A DNA stretch of 64,000 bases from Limnohabitans radicicola (GTDB taxonomy: Bacteria; Pseudomonadota; Gammaproteobacteria; Burkholderiales; Burkholderiaceae_C), in assembly GCF_014837235.1 (NCBI RefSeq), contig NZ_JACYFT010000001.1, positions 186,001 through 250,000 of the forward strand. The letters are read 5' to 3'. The stretch's first letter is position 1. Each line of letters opens with the position of its first letter. Of the stretch, positions 9,685 through 17,834 are shown piece by piece. Made by a program: the position numbers and the translations under genes. The notes beneath the pieces were generated by a model that had not been told where the DNA came from, made no database searches, and saw nothing but the letters and a program-made list of their open reading frames with translations.

Positions 9685-10229
9685 CAACTGGCCCAGCGTT
9701 TATCCAGCTCGGCAATGGCCAAGGCGCGCTCGCGCATGTTGCCCCCTCGCACAGCATCCACCAAGGCCAGCAGCTCGTACAGGGAGGGGTTATTTGTGGC
9801 GGCATCGGGCACTGTGGGATACAAAGGGTAAAACGCCACACCCCGCACCGGACCGTCTTTGTGTGGCCACACCGGCGCAGGATCGGTGCTTTGCACAACC
9901 AGTTTATTCAGCGGCGCAGCCGCGTGCGCCGTTGGCATGCCCCGCCCCATGGGGCCATGCGTCGCCGGAAAGCTGTAGCGCACACCGTGCTGCACAAACA
10001 AACGCAAAGCATCAAGCAACACCAGGGGCTTGCCTGATTCGTCCTTACGCGCCAGTTGCGCGGCCACAGCGCGATCGACCCCCGCATGGATTTCGGACGC
10101 CGTGAGCTTGAGCTCTTGCGCCAAAGCAGCGTAGGTTGGCACGCTGTCTGCGTTCAAGGACAAACGCAACAGCACCACCACGTCTTGCGGGCGCAAAGCG
10201 ATTTGCGGGTTCGATTTAGAACGGTTCAT
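9684..10229 (-). CDS. Winged-helix protein, probable antitoxin/repressor of the nucleotidyltransferase
   Basis: 181 residues. The N-terminal half reads as a winged helix: LRPQDVVVLLRLSLNADSVPTYAALAQELKLTASEIHAGVDRAVAAQLARKD, with the recognition helix near residues 45-60. The C-terminal half (LLDALRLFVQHGVRYSFPATHG... LYELLALVDAVRGGNMRERALAIAELDKRW) resembles regions following the winged helix in AbiEi-type partners but is not one I can name. The stop overlaps the downstream ATG. A 24-bp near-perfect palindrome lies 20 bp upstream of the start, which suggests autoregulation. Confidence 0.7.
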   Translation of the reverse strand: MNRSKSNPQIALRPQDVVVLLRLSLNADSVPTYAALAQELKLTASEIHAGVDRAVAAQLARKDESGKPLVLLDALRLFVQHGVRYSFPATHGPMGRGMPTAHAAAPLNKLVVQSTDPAPVWPHKDGPVRGVAFYPLYPTVPDAATNNPSLYELLALVDAVRGGNMRERALAIAELDKRWAS

Positions 10230-10248
10230 CGGTGCAGTTTAACCCAAC

Positions 10249-10272
10249 ATTCGCCATTCGCGAATAGCGAAT
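10249..10272. promoter_or_regulatory. 24-bp palindromic operator upstream of the winged-helix gene
   Basis: The left arm is ATTCGC-C-ATTCG and the right arm CGAAT-A-GCGAAT, so the sequence is a perfect palindrome except for one mismatched pair. Each arm holds two copies of the half-site ATTCG, giving four half-sites. It lies 20-43 bp upstream of the ATG at 10229 and within the only non-coding gap of this locus, the expected place for an autorepressor operator. Confidence 0.65.
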
Positions 10273-10392
10273 ATGCACCTATCAACCGATAAAACGGCTG
10301 AAAGGAGGTATCTTGCCCTTTGCATGCCAGCCGCCTGTTGGCACTGCGCTCCTGCACCGCTGTGATTCAGAGATGCCGCACATGCGTAATGC

Positions 10393-11388
10393 TCAATCGA
10401 GCTTGATCCCCAAGTCCACCGCCATCTTGATCCAGACAGGCACTTCGCTCTCCCAGTCCTTGCGGGTGTCGGCCAGGTTCTTGGGCTTGTTGGGGATGGC
10501 GAAGGTCTCGCGCAGCTTGGCGGCCTTGTCGGTGTTGGACCAGGCCACCGCCTCGTCGGCCAGGCGCTTGAGGATGGGCTCCGGCGTGCCCGCCGGGGCC
10601 ACCAGCGGCAGGCCGCCTTCAAGCGTGACCAGTTTTTCGGTGTTGCCCTGCTCGGCCAGGGTGGGCACATCGGGCAGTTTGGGTGAGCGGTAGCTGCCCG
10701 TCACGCCAATAGCACGCACGCCGCGTGCCGCCATGGCGTTGAAGGCCTGAAAACTCCCCACCGCAATTTGCGACTGGCCCGAAGCCACGTCCAGCCACAT
10801 GGCGGCCTCGCCCTTGTAGTGCACCGACTGGATCTGGGTGCCGTGCTGGCGGTTGGTCTGGTCGGCCACCATGTGCGGGTAAGAGCCCGGCGCGTAAGTG
10901 CCCATGGAAGCCGGGTTCTTTTTGGCCCAGGCCACAAACTCGGCCATGTTCTTGGCAGGGATCTTGTCGTGGATACCCACCACCAACGGGCCCGAGGGGA
11001 ACACGGTCACAGGCGTGAGGTCCTTGTCGAGGTTGTAGGGCAGCTTGCTGTAGAGGATGCGGTTTTGCCAGTAGGTGCCCGAGGTGCTCATGCTCAGGGT
11101 GTAGCCGTCGGCAGGCGCTTTGGCCACAGCGTCGATGCCAATGATGGCGCCCGCACCGGGCTTGTTCTCGATGACCACGGGCACGCCCAGCTTGGTGGAC
11201 AGGTATTCACCGTAATTGCGGGCATACGCATCGGTCAGGCCACCGGGTGGGAAGGCCACCACGATCTTGATGGGCTTGGAGGGCCACTTGGGTGCCTGCG
11301 CCTGTGCGTGACCGGCAAGGGCCACGGCTCCCAGGGCAGCTGCAAGGGCCAGGAGGTGACGACGGGGGTGGGCTGTGCGCAAAGTCAT
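10393..11388 (-). CDS. Bug/TctC-family tripartite tricarboxylate transporter receptor
   Basis: 331 residues from an ATG at 11388 preceded by GAAGGAAAG. A signal peptide (RRHLLALAAALGAVALAGHAQAQA) precedes a periplasmic binding protein with the Bug hallmarks WPSKPIKIVVAFPPGGLTDAYAR, VIENKPGAGAIIG and YTLSMSTSG. These receptors capture carboxylates or other small polar solutes and are hugely expanded in Burkholderiales, often without adjacent TctA/TctB permease genes. None is adjacent here, so it is an orphan receptor and its ligand is unknown. It is divergent from rhlE. Confidence 0.9.
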   Translation of the reverse strand: MTLRTAHPRRHLLALAAALGAVALAGHAQAQAPKWPSKPIKIVVAFPPGGLTDAYARNYGEYLSTKLGVPVVIENKPGAGAIIGIDAVAKAPADGYTLSMSTSGTYWQNRILYSKLPYNLDKDLTPVTVFPSGPLVVGIHDKIPAKNMAEFVAWAKKNPASMGTYAPGSYPHMVADQTNRQHGTQIQSVHYKGEAAMWLDVASGQSQIAVGSFQAFNAMAARGVRAIGVTGSYRSPKLPDVPTLAEQGNTEKLVTLEGGLPLVAPAGTPEPILKRLADEAVAWSNTDKAAKLRETFAIPNKPKNLADTRKDWESEVPVWIKMAVDLGIKLD

Positions 11389-11704
11389 GCAGTACTTTCC
11401 TTCAATGGATCTGCTGCTCAGTCTAGACAAGAGCGCCGGGCAAGTGCATTGGGGTTTGAACCCATGCCGGGGCGGGTACCCCGGCCCGCAAACGGCCGCG
11501 CTGGCTTTGTGCGACAATGCAAGCCGTTGCAGCTCACCAGTTGCTGCAACAGCAGCATTTCTGCTGGGGCCTGACCCAGGCAACGCTCAAAACAAGCGCC
11601 TGCGGTTTCCATGCCCACCCCTTGAGACTGATCGGCCACGACTGGCTGTTGTGAACCTCACAACGGAACGGACCGATCCCATGCGCCAGTGTGGCGCTCC
11701 TTGA
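11389..11704. other. Intergenic region between the Bug receptor and rhlE
   Basis: A 316-bp gap between divergent genes, the longest in the window. It holds a strong stem, GCCGGGG (11466-11472) with CCCCGGC (11479-11485) and a six-base loop, and a smaller GGGTTT/AACCC inverted repeat just before it. Neither has a T-run, so they are not intrinsic terminators. The roughly 180 bp next to rhlE would be a long leader, which is common for RNA-helicase genes. I find no convincing reading frame, promoter or riboswitch in it. Confidence 0.5.
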
Positions 11705-13456
11705 ATGAACTTTGAAGAATTGAATCTGGCTCCGGCCATCATGCAAGCCGTGCGCGAGCTCGGTTACGAGAACCCCACCCCCATCCAGGCACAGGCCATC
11801 CCAGCGGTGCTGGCAGGCCATGACCTGTTGGCAGGCGCGCAGACCGGGACCGGCAAAACCGCCGCCTTCACGCTGCCCTTGCTGCACAAGCTCAGTCTGA
11901 GCGCCCCCGGCAACAACCGCTTCGGCGGCAAAGCCATCCGCGCTCTGGTGCTGACCCCCACCCGCGAACTGGCTGCCCAGGTCGAAGAGTCGGTGCGTGA
12001 CTACGGCAAATACCTCCAACTCGACTCCACCGTGATTTTTGGCGGCGTGGGCATGAACCCGCAAATCAACCGCGTCAAAAAAGGCGTGGACATCCTGGTG
12101 GCCACGCCGGGCCGCCTGCTGGACTTGCAAGGCCAAGGCCACCTGGACCTGTCCACAGTCGAAATTTTGGTGCTTGACGAAGCCGACCGCATGCTGGACA
12201 TGGGCTTCATCCACGATGTGAAGAAAGTCCTGGCCCTGGTGCCAAAGGAAAAGCAGAGCCTGCTGTTCTCTGCCACCTTCAGTGACGAGATCCGTGAGTT
12301 GGCGAACAACCTGCTCAAAGACCCGCAAAGCATCCAGGTCACGCCCCGCAACACCACGGTGCAGCGCATCACGCAAGTGATCCACCCCGTGGGCCGCAAC
12401 AAGAAAAAAGACGTGCTGCTGCACATCATCCAGAAAAACAACTGGAGCCAGGTGCTGGTGTTCACCCGCACCAAGTTCGGCGCCAATAACGTGGCCGACT
12501 TCCTGACCAAGAACGGCGTGAAAGCCATGGCCCTGCATGGCAACAAGAGCCAGAGCGCACGGACCCAGGCGTTGGCTGGCTTCAAGAGCGGAGAGATCCG
12601 TGCCCTGGTGGCAACCGACATCGCAGCGCGCGGCATCGACATCGAGGACTTGCCGCACGTCGTGAACTACGAAATCCCGAACATCTCGGAAGACTACGTC
12701 CACCGCATTGGCCGCACGGGCCGTGCAGGCGCCACTGGCGAAGCCGTCAGCCTGGTGTGCCTGGACGAAGAAGGTTTCATGATGGAGATCGAGCGCTTCA
12801 CCAAGCAAGAGATCCAGGTGCAGATGCTCGAAGGCTTTGGCCCCGAGCCAGGCGAGGTGGCGGAACCCATTGCCATGGGTCGACAGACCCTGTGGGGTGG
12901 CGCAGGTCGCCCACCGAGCCGCGATGTGATGGCCGCAGCTGCCAAGGCCGCGCGCCAGGACATGATGCAGCGCATCCGCGAAAACAAGACCAAGCAAGGC
13001 GACCGCCCTGCCCGTGCAGAGGGTGAAGGCCGTGGCCCACGTCCGGCGCGCCAAGGTCAACCTTCACGCCGTCATCAGGGTGAAGGCCAGGGACCACGCG
13101 GTGAGCGCGGCGAAGGCGCACCACGCGGCCCACGTCCAGAACACGGTTTTGGCGGCCAAGGTCCACGACGCGATGAACGCCGAGGCGATCGCGGTGACCG
13201 TCCACCACAAGAACGTCGCCGTGGCGATGGCGACGAGTTGCCACGCCACATCGACCCGCTGAAAACCACCCAGTTTGCCCGCCTGGACCTGCCCGGTCGC
13301 AAGCCGATCAAGAGCGGTGGCCAGCCAGACCCAACACGCACCAGCATCGACAGCCTGGCCAGCGGTAACCGCCGCCGTCACGGCGGTGGTGGAGGCGGCA
13401 ACGGCGGTGGCCGTGGCTTCGGTGGTGGTGGTGGCCGGGGTGGCTTCGGCCGCTGA
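11705..13456 (+). CDS. rhlE: ATP-dependent RNA helicase RhlE
   Basis: 583 residues. All DEAD-box motifs are in order: Q motif (F-x-ELNL...[11 protein letters not shown]), AQTGTGKT (I), PTRELAAQ (Ia), TPGRLLDL (Ib), [11 protein letters not shown] (II), SATFSDEI (III), VFTRTKFGA (IV), [11 protein letters not shown] (V) and [10 protein letters not shown] (VI). The core ends near residue 380 and is followed by a ~200-residue Arg/Gly/Pro-rich tail ending in [22 protein letters not shown] repeats, an RNA-binding extension. RhlE remodels RNA during ribosome maturation and mRNA decay. It is monocistronic, with a clear terminator 22 bp downstream. Confidence 0.95.
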   Translation: MNFEELNLAPAIMQAVRELGYENPTPIQAQAIPAVLAGHDLLAGAQTGTGKTAAFTLPLLHKLSLSAPGNNRFGGKAIRALVLTPTRELAAQVEESVRDYGKYLQLDSTVIFGGVGMNPQINRVKKGVDILVATPGRLLDLQGQGHLDLSTVEILVLDEADRMLDMGFIHDVKKVLALVPKEKQSLLFSATFSDEIRELANNLLKDPQSIQVTPRNTTVQRITQVIHPVGRNKKKDVLLHIIQKNNWSQVLVFTRTKFGANNVADFLTKNGVKAMALHGNKSQSARTQALAGFKSGEIRALVATDIAARGIDIEDLPHVVNYEIPNISEDYVHRIGRTGRAGATGEAVSLVCLDEEGFMMEIERFTKQEIQVQMLEGFGPEPGEVAEPIAMGRQTLWGGAGRPPSRDVMAAAAKAARQDMMQRIRENKTKQGDRPARAEGEGRGPRPARQGQPSRRHQGEGQGPRGERGEGAPRGPRPEHGFGGQGPRRDERRGDRGDRPPQERRRGDGDELPRHIDPLKTTQFARLDLPGRKPIKSGGQPDPTRTSIDSLASGNRRRHGGGGGGNGGGRGFGGGGGRGGFGR

Positions 13457-13478
13457 CCTGCTCTCAGCCGACCTGCCA

Positions 13479-13505
13479 AGCCCGCTCCATCGAGCGGGCT
13501 TTTTT
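13479..13505 (+). terminator. Intrinsic terminator of rhlE
   Basis: The stem AGCCCGCTC (13479-13487) pairs perfectly with GAGCGGGCT (13492-13500) around a CATC loop and runs into TTTTTT. It ends exactly where the convergent cupin gene ends, so the T-run overlaps that stop codon. Confidence 0.9.
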
Positions 13506-13888
13506 CATCCACGCACGAACAAGGTCACCAGCGGGTCGGGGCCGACCTGGCGGCTGGCGTGGCCATGCAACTGCGGGTCAAAGCTCGCCCCCTCGGGCAG
13601 CGTGTCGCCCGAATAAAAATGCTCACCCGGGCCAAAGATGCGCGACGAGCCGTCCTGCAGAAAAATCTCCATCTGCCCTTGCAGCACAAACAACCACTGG
13701 GGGGTGCCCGTGCAATGGAAGCTGCTGCGAAAACCCACAGGACTTTGCCGCAGCTGAAAACCACCTGAAGGCATCAGCGGTGACAACTGGCTTTGTGGCG
13801 TGCCCTCGCTCAGGGGCAGCGCTTCGTCGCGAAAGCGGGCACGGCCATCGGTGTCGGTGAAGAGGATGACTTTGTTCAAATGGGTCAT
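13505..13888 (-). CDS. Cupin-domain protein
   Basis: 127 residues forming a single cupin barrel: strand pattern RQSPVGFRSSFHCTGTPQWLFVLQGQMEIFLQDGSSRIFGPGEHFYSGD. The classic motif G(X)5HXH(X)3,4E(X)6G is degenerate: only one His (FHCTG) and the G-x-M-x-I part are visible, so metal binding is uncertain. No signal peptide. Small cupins of this kind act as isomerases, dioxygenases or sensors, and I cannot choose. It is divergent from the hydroxyacid dehydrogenase at 14055 across a 166-bp gap that carries the inverted repeat GGCATC-AA-GATGCC (13921-13934). Confidence 0.75.
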   Translation of the reverse strand: MTHLNKVILFTDTDGRARFRDEALPLSEGTPQSQLSPLMPSGGFQLRQSPVGFRSSFHCTGTPQWLFVLQGQMEIFLQDGSSRIFGPGEHFYSGDTLPEGASFDPQLHGHASRQVGPDPLVTLFVRG

Positions 13889-14054
13889 GTCAGGGTTCCA
13901 GAAGAGTCAAGAAGATCAGGGGCATCAAGATGCCGTGATTGTCACCGAGCCAACAGCACCGGGCACCACGGGCGTGTGGGCTCTGGCATAGTCCCAACCC
14001 ATCAGGGGCTGGCACAGCGCTGGCCTCGCACACCGCACACGCCCGCGAGACGCC

Positions 14055-15047
14055 ATGCCCCACACCGCTTTGAAGATCGTTTTCCATGGTCAGAACGCAG
14101 CCAATTTCCGTCAGGGCTTTGAAGCCCTGATCGCGCCCGGACACCAGGTACTGGACCTGAGCGATGCACTGAACCTGCCCGGTGAGCGCGAGCAGTTTGA
14201 AACCGCCGACGTGGTGATCGGTGTGCAACTGAACGAAAGCATGCCCCGACCGCTCCAGGCCCGGTTGTTCCATGCACCAGCCGCTGGCACCGATGCGATC
14301 AACACCACGCTCCTGCCCGCGCAGTGCACCTTGGCCAACTGCTTTGGCCACGAAAACGCCATCGCCGAATACATCATGGCGGCTTTGCTGATGCGCCATG
14401 TACCACTGGCACAGGCCGACGAGGACTTGCGTCAGCAACGCTGGACTTTTTTTGCAGGCCGCCCCGGGGCCTTGCGCACCGAGCTGGGCGAACAGACGCT
14501 GGGCCTGGTGGGTTTTGGCCACATTGCACAGACCGTGGCCGAACGCGCCAAGGCCATGGGCATGCGGGTGCATGTGGCCAACCGCAGCCCCGTTGCGCAT
14601 CCGCTGGTGGACCGCAGCTGGGCACTGGACGCGCTGGACGACTTCATGGGCACGTGCGATGCGGTGGTGGTGAGCCTGCCTTTGACCGACAACACCCAGG
14701 GCCTGGTGGACGCATCGACCATCGCAGCCATGCGGCCTGACGCGGTGCTGCTCAATGTGGGGCGCGGCGCCGTGATCGACGAAAAAGCCTTGTACGAGGC
14801 CTTGCGCCATCGCCGCATCGGCGGCGCAGTGATCGACACCTGGTACCGGTACCCCACGCCCACACAGCCTGAGTGCGCGCCGTCGCAATTCGATTTCGCA
14901 TCGCTCGACAACGTGCTGATGACGCCCCACATGTCGGGCTGGACATCGGGCACGGTGCGCCGCCGCCAGGAAACGCTGGCCGAGAACGTGGGCCGCTTGA
15001 GCCGTGGCGAAACTTTGATCAACGTGCTGCGCGCGCCGCTGGGCTGA
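14055..15047 (+). CDS. D-isomer-specific 2-hydroxyacid dehydrogenase
   Basis: 330 residues. The Rossmann motif LGLVGFGHIAQTVAERAKAMG lies in the middle, followed by the catalytic Arg region (LLNVGRGAVIDEKAL) and the His near LMTPHMSGWTSG. The lid Glu of the usual R-E-H triad is not obvious: the stretch before the His reads GAVIDTWYRYPTPTQPE. It would reduce a 2-ketoacid or oxidise a D-2-hydroxyacid with NAD(P). A weak match (ACAGCGCTG, 14014-14022) to the operators of the nearby LacI regulator lies 32 bp upstream, so it may belong to that regulon. It ends 2 nt from the convergent lacI-type gene. Confidence 0.85.
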   Translation: MPHTALKIVFHGQNAANFRQGFEALIAPGHQVLDLSDALNLPGEREQFETADVVIGVQLNESMPRPLQARLFHAPAAGTDAINTTLLPAQCTLANCFGHENAIAEYIMAALLMRHVPLAQADEDLRQQRWTFFAGRPGALRTELGEQTLGLVGFGHIAQTVAERAKAMGMRVHVANRSPVAHPLVDRSWALDALDDFMGTCDAVVVSLPLTDNTQGLVDASTIAAMRPDAVLLNVGRGAVIDEKALYEALRHRRIGGAVIDTWYRYPTPTQPECAPSQFDFASLDNVLMTPHMSGWTSGTVRRRQETLAENVGRLSRGETLINVLRAPLG

Positions 15048-15049
15048 CT

Positions 15050-16105
15050 TCAGCTGCTTTGCCGCTGCAGGATGTCAAAGCCCAAATCCAGCTGAGGCGC
15101 TTCGGGATGCTCGCCGCGCATCAGACTGAGCAGCATCTGCGCAGCCGCCTCGCCGATTTGCGCACGCGGTGTGCGCACAGTGGTCAGTGGCGGCAACATC
15201 TGGTCGCTGCCGGTGAGGTCGTTGAAGCCCGCAATCGCGACTTGTCCCGGCACCGCCACGCCCAAACGCAATGCGGCCATGAGCGCGCCTTGCGCCAGAT
15301 CGTCGTTGCAAAAGAAGATCGCATCCACCGCAGGGCGTTGCTGCATGATTTGCTCAAACAGCACCCCCCCCAAAGCCAGCGACGAAGGGGCAGGATTCAA
15401 AAACTCCAGCGTGGGCTCGTACAGACCCGCCTCTTGCAAGGCCGTGCGCCAGCCGTACAGCCGCTGCATCACACGCGGGTCGAGCTGCGCAGCGGCAAAA
15501 GCGATGCGCCTGCGGCCTGTCTGCAACAAATGCCGCGTCATGGCTGCCCCCGCATCGGTCTGCCGAAAGCCCACGCAGTACGGCGCATCGTCACGGTCAA
15601 CGGCAGGCAAGTCCATCAGGTGCACACACGGCACCTGGCTGCTGGCCATGAGCTTGCGGGTGGCCGGGTTGTGGTCCAGCCCCGTCACCAACAAGCCTGC
15701 CGGGCGGTGCAACAGCTGCTCGCGCAGCAGTTGTTCTTCTTCGCTGGCGTCGTAGTGGGTCACACCCATCAGGGTCTGGTAGCCGCCTGCGCGCAGCGTT
15801 TTCTGGGCCGCGTCGAGCAGGTCCACAAACAAGGCGTTCGACAACAGCGGGATCAGGATGGCCACATGGTTGCTGCGCTGCGAGGCCAGCGCACGGGCGG
15901 CCGGATCGGGCACATAACCCAAACGTTCAGACACCGCCTGCACCCGCTCGATCAGGGCTGGGTCCACTGCCCTTTCACCGCGCAAGGCGCGCGAGACGGT
16001 GCTGGGGCTCACCCCTGCGGCACGGGCCACATCACTGAGCGTGACACGGCCTGTGGCGCGGTGGCGCTTGAGCGGTTTGGGCGAGAGGTCGGTGGCGTTG
16101 GGCAA
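15050..16105 (-). CDS. LacI-family transcriptional regulator (GntR/IdnR-like gluconate-idonate repressor)
   Basis: 351 residues from a TTG at 16105; an in-frame TAA sits two codons upstream, so no earlier start is possible. The helix-turn-helix is VTLSDVARAAGVSPSTVSRALRGE (residues ~21-44), followed by the hinge and a periplasmic-binding-protein effector domain. The C-terminal domain aligns with E. coli GntR/IdnR (GYQTLMGVTHYD, HLMDL, VGFRQTDAGAAMTRHL, FFCNDDLAQGALMAA, GFND). It faces the idonate/gluconate operon, and two palindromes in the shared gap fit its operators. A ligand such as gluconate, 6-phosphogluconate or 5-ketogluconate is likely. Confidence 0.88.
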   Translation of the reverse strand: MPNATDLSPKPLKRHRATGRVTLSDVARAAGVSPSTVSRALRGERAVDPALIERVQAVSERLGYVPDPAARALASQRSNHVAILIPLLSNALFVDLLDAAQKTLRAGGYQTLMGVTHYDASEEEQLLREQLLHRPAGLLVTGLDHNPATRKLMASSQVPCVHLMDLPAVDRDDAPYCVGFRQTDAGAAMTRHLLQTGRRRIAFAAAQLDPRVMQRLYGWRTALQEAGLYEPTLEFLNPAPSSLALGGVLFEQIMQQRPAVDAIFFCNDDLAQGALMAALRLGVAVPGQVAIAGFNDLTGSDQMLPPLTTVRTPRAQIGEAAAQMLLSLMRGEHPEAPQLDLGFDILQRQSS

Positions 16106-16143
16106 GGGTTAATCCGGAGCAAAATTCAGAACAACAGTCGATA

Positions 16144-16157
16144 GGATAGCGCTATCC
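16144..16157. promoter_or_regulatory. Candidate LacI-family operator 1
   Basis: A perfect 14-bp palindrome, GGATAGCGCTATCC, 39 bp upstream of the regulator start. The central AGCGCT with a CG step at the dyad is typical of LacI-family sites. It matches operator 2 (16252-16267) at all but one symmetric base pair, and the centres are 109 bp apart. Confidence 0.7.
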
Positions 16158-16251
16158 CAGAGTCGGGAGTGAAGTTTTGAGCGATTCGTGGAAACCCTTG
16201 GTCTCAAATTAAGTTCGTACATACTTCGCGCTCGCTTTTTTTTGATTTTTC

Positions 16252-16267
16252 TGGACAGCGCTGTCCA
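16252..16267. promoter_or_regulatory. Candidate LacI-family operator 2
   Basis: A perfect 16-bp palindrome, TGGACAGCGCTGTCCA, 27 bp upstream of the GTG start of the catabolic operon. It is the sister of the site at 16144-16157. Its position next to the operon start is right for repression of the idonate/gluconate genes. Confidence 0.72.
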
Positions 16268-16293
16268 AACCTGTTTTTCGATTGGAGAGTGAC

Positions 16294-17253
16294 GTGTCTA
16301 AACCCGATGTGCTGGCGGTGGCCAAGCTCCATCCCTTCTACCAACAGGCGCTGGAGACGGTCTACACCGTGCACGATCGCACCCACATCACCGACCCGGC
16401 CGCTTTTGCAGCGCTCGCCCCGCGCATTGTGGGCGTGGCCGGCACGGGCGAGGCCAGCGTGCCCCGCAGCCTGCTGGCGCAAGTGACGAACGCCAAAGTG
16501 GTGTCGGTGTTTGGCGTGGGCTACGACGGCGTGGATGTGGCCGCCGCCATCGAGCACGGCATCCCCGTCACCCACACCCCCGATGTGCTGACCGACGATG
16601 TGGCCGATCTGGCCATGGGTCTGGTGCTGTCGGTGGGCCGCACCATCCCGCAAGCGGACCAGTTTGTGCGTGCAGGCCAGTGGCCCACCGGCCCCATCGC
16701 TCTGGGCCGCAAAGTCTCGGGGGCGCGGCTGGGCATCGTGGGCCTGGGCCGCATTGGCAAAGCCATTGCCCGGCGCGCCCAGGGTTTTGGCATGTCGATC
16801 GCCTACACGGCCCGCTCTGAAAAGACCGATTCCGGCTTCAAGTTCTTTGCAACGCCTGCCGAGCTGGCTGCAAACGTGGATTTTCTGGTGGTCATCACAC
16901 CCGGCGGCGCAGGCACCAAACACCTGATCAACGCCGGAGTGCTCCAGGCCCTGGGCCCACGCGGCTTTTTGATCAACGTGGCACGCGGCAGCGTGGTTGA
17001 TGAAGAGGCCCTGATCGCTGCACTGCAAAACGGCACCATCGCGGGCGCTGGCCTGGATGTGTTTGCCAACGAGCCCCATGTGCCCGAAGCTCTGTGGGCC
17101 ATGAACAACGTGGTGCTGACCCCGCACATGGCCAGCGCCACGACCGAAACCCGCCAGGCCATGGCCGATCTGGCCTTTGCCAACATGCAGGCGGGCACAT
17201 CGGGTCAGCCCTTGCGCACGCCCGTGCCCGAATGCGCGGCGCTGCTGAAGTGA
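16294..17253 (+). CDS. 2-ketoacid reductase (D-2-hydroxyacid dehydrogenase, GhrB/2-ketogluconate reductase type)
   Basis: 319 residues from a GTG at 16294 with GGAGAG just upstream. It has the NAD(P) motif LGIVGLGRIGKAIARRAQGFG, catalytic Arg in LINVARGSVVDEEAL, Glu in AGLDVFANEPHVP and His in LTPHMASATTETR, the complete triad. As the first gene of an operon with gntK, idnO and idnD, reduction of 2-ketogluconate to gluconate (or of 2,5-diketogluconate to 5-ketogluconate) is the likely job. Hydroxypyruvate/glyoxylate reduction remains possible because the family is promiscuous. Confidence 0.87.
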   Translation: MSKPDVLAVAKLHPFYQQALETVYTVHDRTHITDPAAFAALAPRIVGVAGTGEASVPRSLLAQVTNAKVVSVFGVGYDGVDVAAAIEHGIPVTHTPDVLTDDVADLAMGLVLSVGRTIPQADQFVRAGQWPTGPIALGRKVSGARLGIVGLGRIGKAIARRAQGFGMSIAYTARSEKTDSGFKFFATPAELAANVDFLVVITPGGAGTKHLINAGVLQALGPRGFLINVARGSVVDEEALIAALQNGTIAGAGLDVFANEPHVPEALWAMNNVVLTPHMASATTETRQAMADLAFANMQAGTSGQPLRTPVPECAALLK

Positions 17254-17264
17254 ACCCGGGCTGC

Positions 17265-17816
17265 ATGCCACGAAACGACATGGGCACGCCAACTTTGCGC
17301 CTGATCGTCATGGGGGTGTCCGGTTGCGGCAAATCCACCATGGCCCAAGCCTTGGGCGAGCGTCTGGGCTTGCAAATGGTCGACGGCGACGATCTGCACC
17401 TGCCCGAGAGTGTGGCCAAGATGCGCTCGGGCATTGCCCTGGAAGACGCCGACCGTTGGCCCTGGCTGGACCGCATTGGCGCTTACCTGTCCCAAGCGGA
17501 TGCACCCGGACGCGTGGTGGCCTGTTCGGCGCTCAAGCGGGTCTACCGAGAACGCATCCGCGCGCAAGCTGGCGATGTGTGCTTTGTGTTTCTGGACGGC
17601 GACTTTGAGCTGATCGACCAGCGCATGCGCCAGCGCGTGGGCCATTACATGCAACCGGACTTGCTCAGCAGCCAGTTCCGCACCCTGGAAAAACCCCTGG
17701 CCGATGAAACCGACGTCATCCGCCTGCCCATCACCGAGCCCGTGCAGGACATGGTCCAGCAAGCGCTGGTGGCTTTGCGGGCACGAACGTCTTCGGGTCT
17801 GCACCCCGTCCTCTGA
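17265..17816 (+). CDS. gntK: Gluconokinase
   Basis: About 183 residues from 17265 (178 from the alternative ATG at 17280; neither has a good ribosome site). P-loop GVSGCGKST, then MVDGDDLHLPESVAKMRSGIALEDADRWPWLDRIG, which is the gluconate kinase signature, and ACSALKRVYRERIR. It phosphorylates gluconate to 6-phosphogluconate with ATP in the cytosol. Its product feeds gnd at the end of this operon and edd/eda 21 kb away. It lies directly after the ketoacid reductase and 18 nt before the small protein gene. Confidence 0.95.
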   Translation: MPRNDMGTPTLRLIVMGVSGCGKSTMAQALGERLGLQMVDGDDLHLPESVAKMRSGIALEDADRWPWLDRIGAYLSQADAPGRVVACSALKRVYRERIRAQAGDVCFVFLDGDFELIDQRMRQRVGHYMQPDLLSSQFRTLEKPLADETDVIRLPITEPVQDMVQQALVALRARTSSGLHPVL

Positions 17817-17834
17817 ATTTCAAGAAAGTCCACC

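Noticed and set aside
10301..10362. A perfect ribosome-binding-like AAAGGAGGT followed by a 13-codon frame from the ATG at 10324, which could be a leader peptide.
   Set aside because: The spacing of about 14 bases is long, no gene follows on that strand, and the stretch lies downstream of the convergent Bug receptor gene. I cannot support a function.
11466..11485. A GCCGGGG/CCCCGGC hairpin upstream of rhlE as a terminator or riboswitch.
   Set aside because: No T-run and no match to a riboswitch class that I can see; it is recorded only as structure in the gap.
11534..13060. A 508-codon minus-strand frame opposite rhlE.
   Set aside because: All DEAD-box motifs lie in the plus-strand frame; the antisense frame has none of the features of a protein family.
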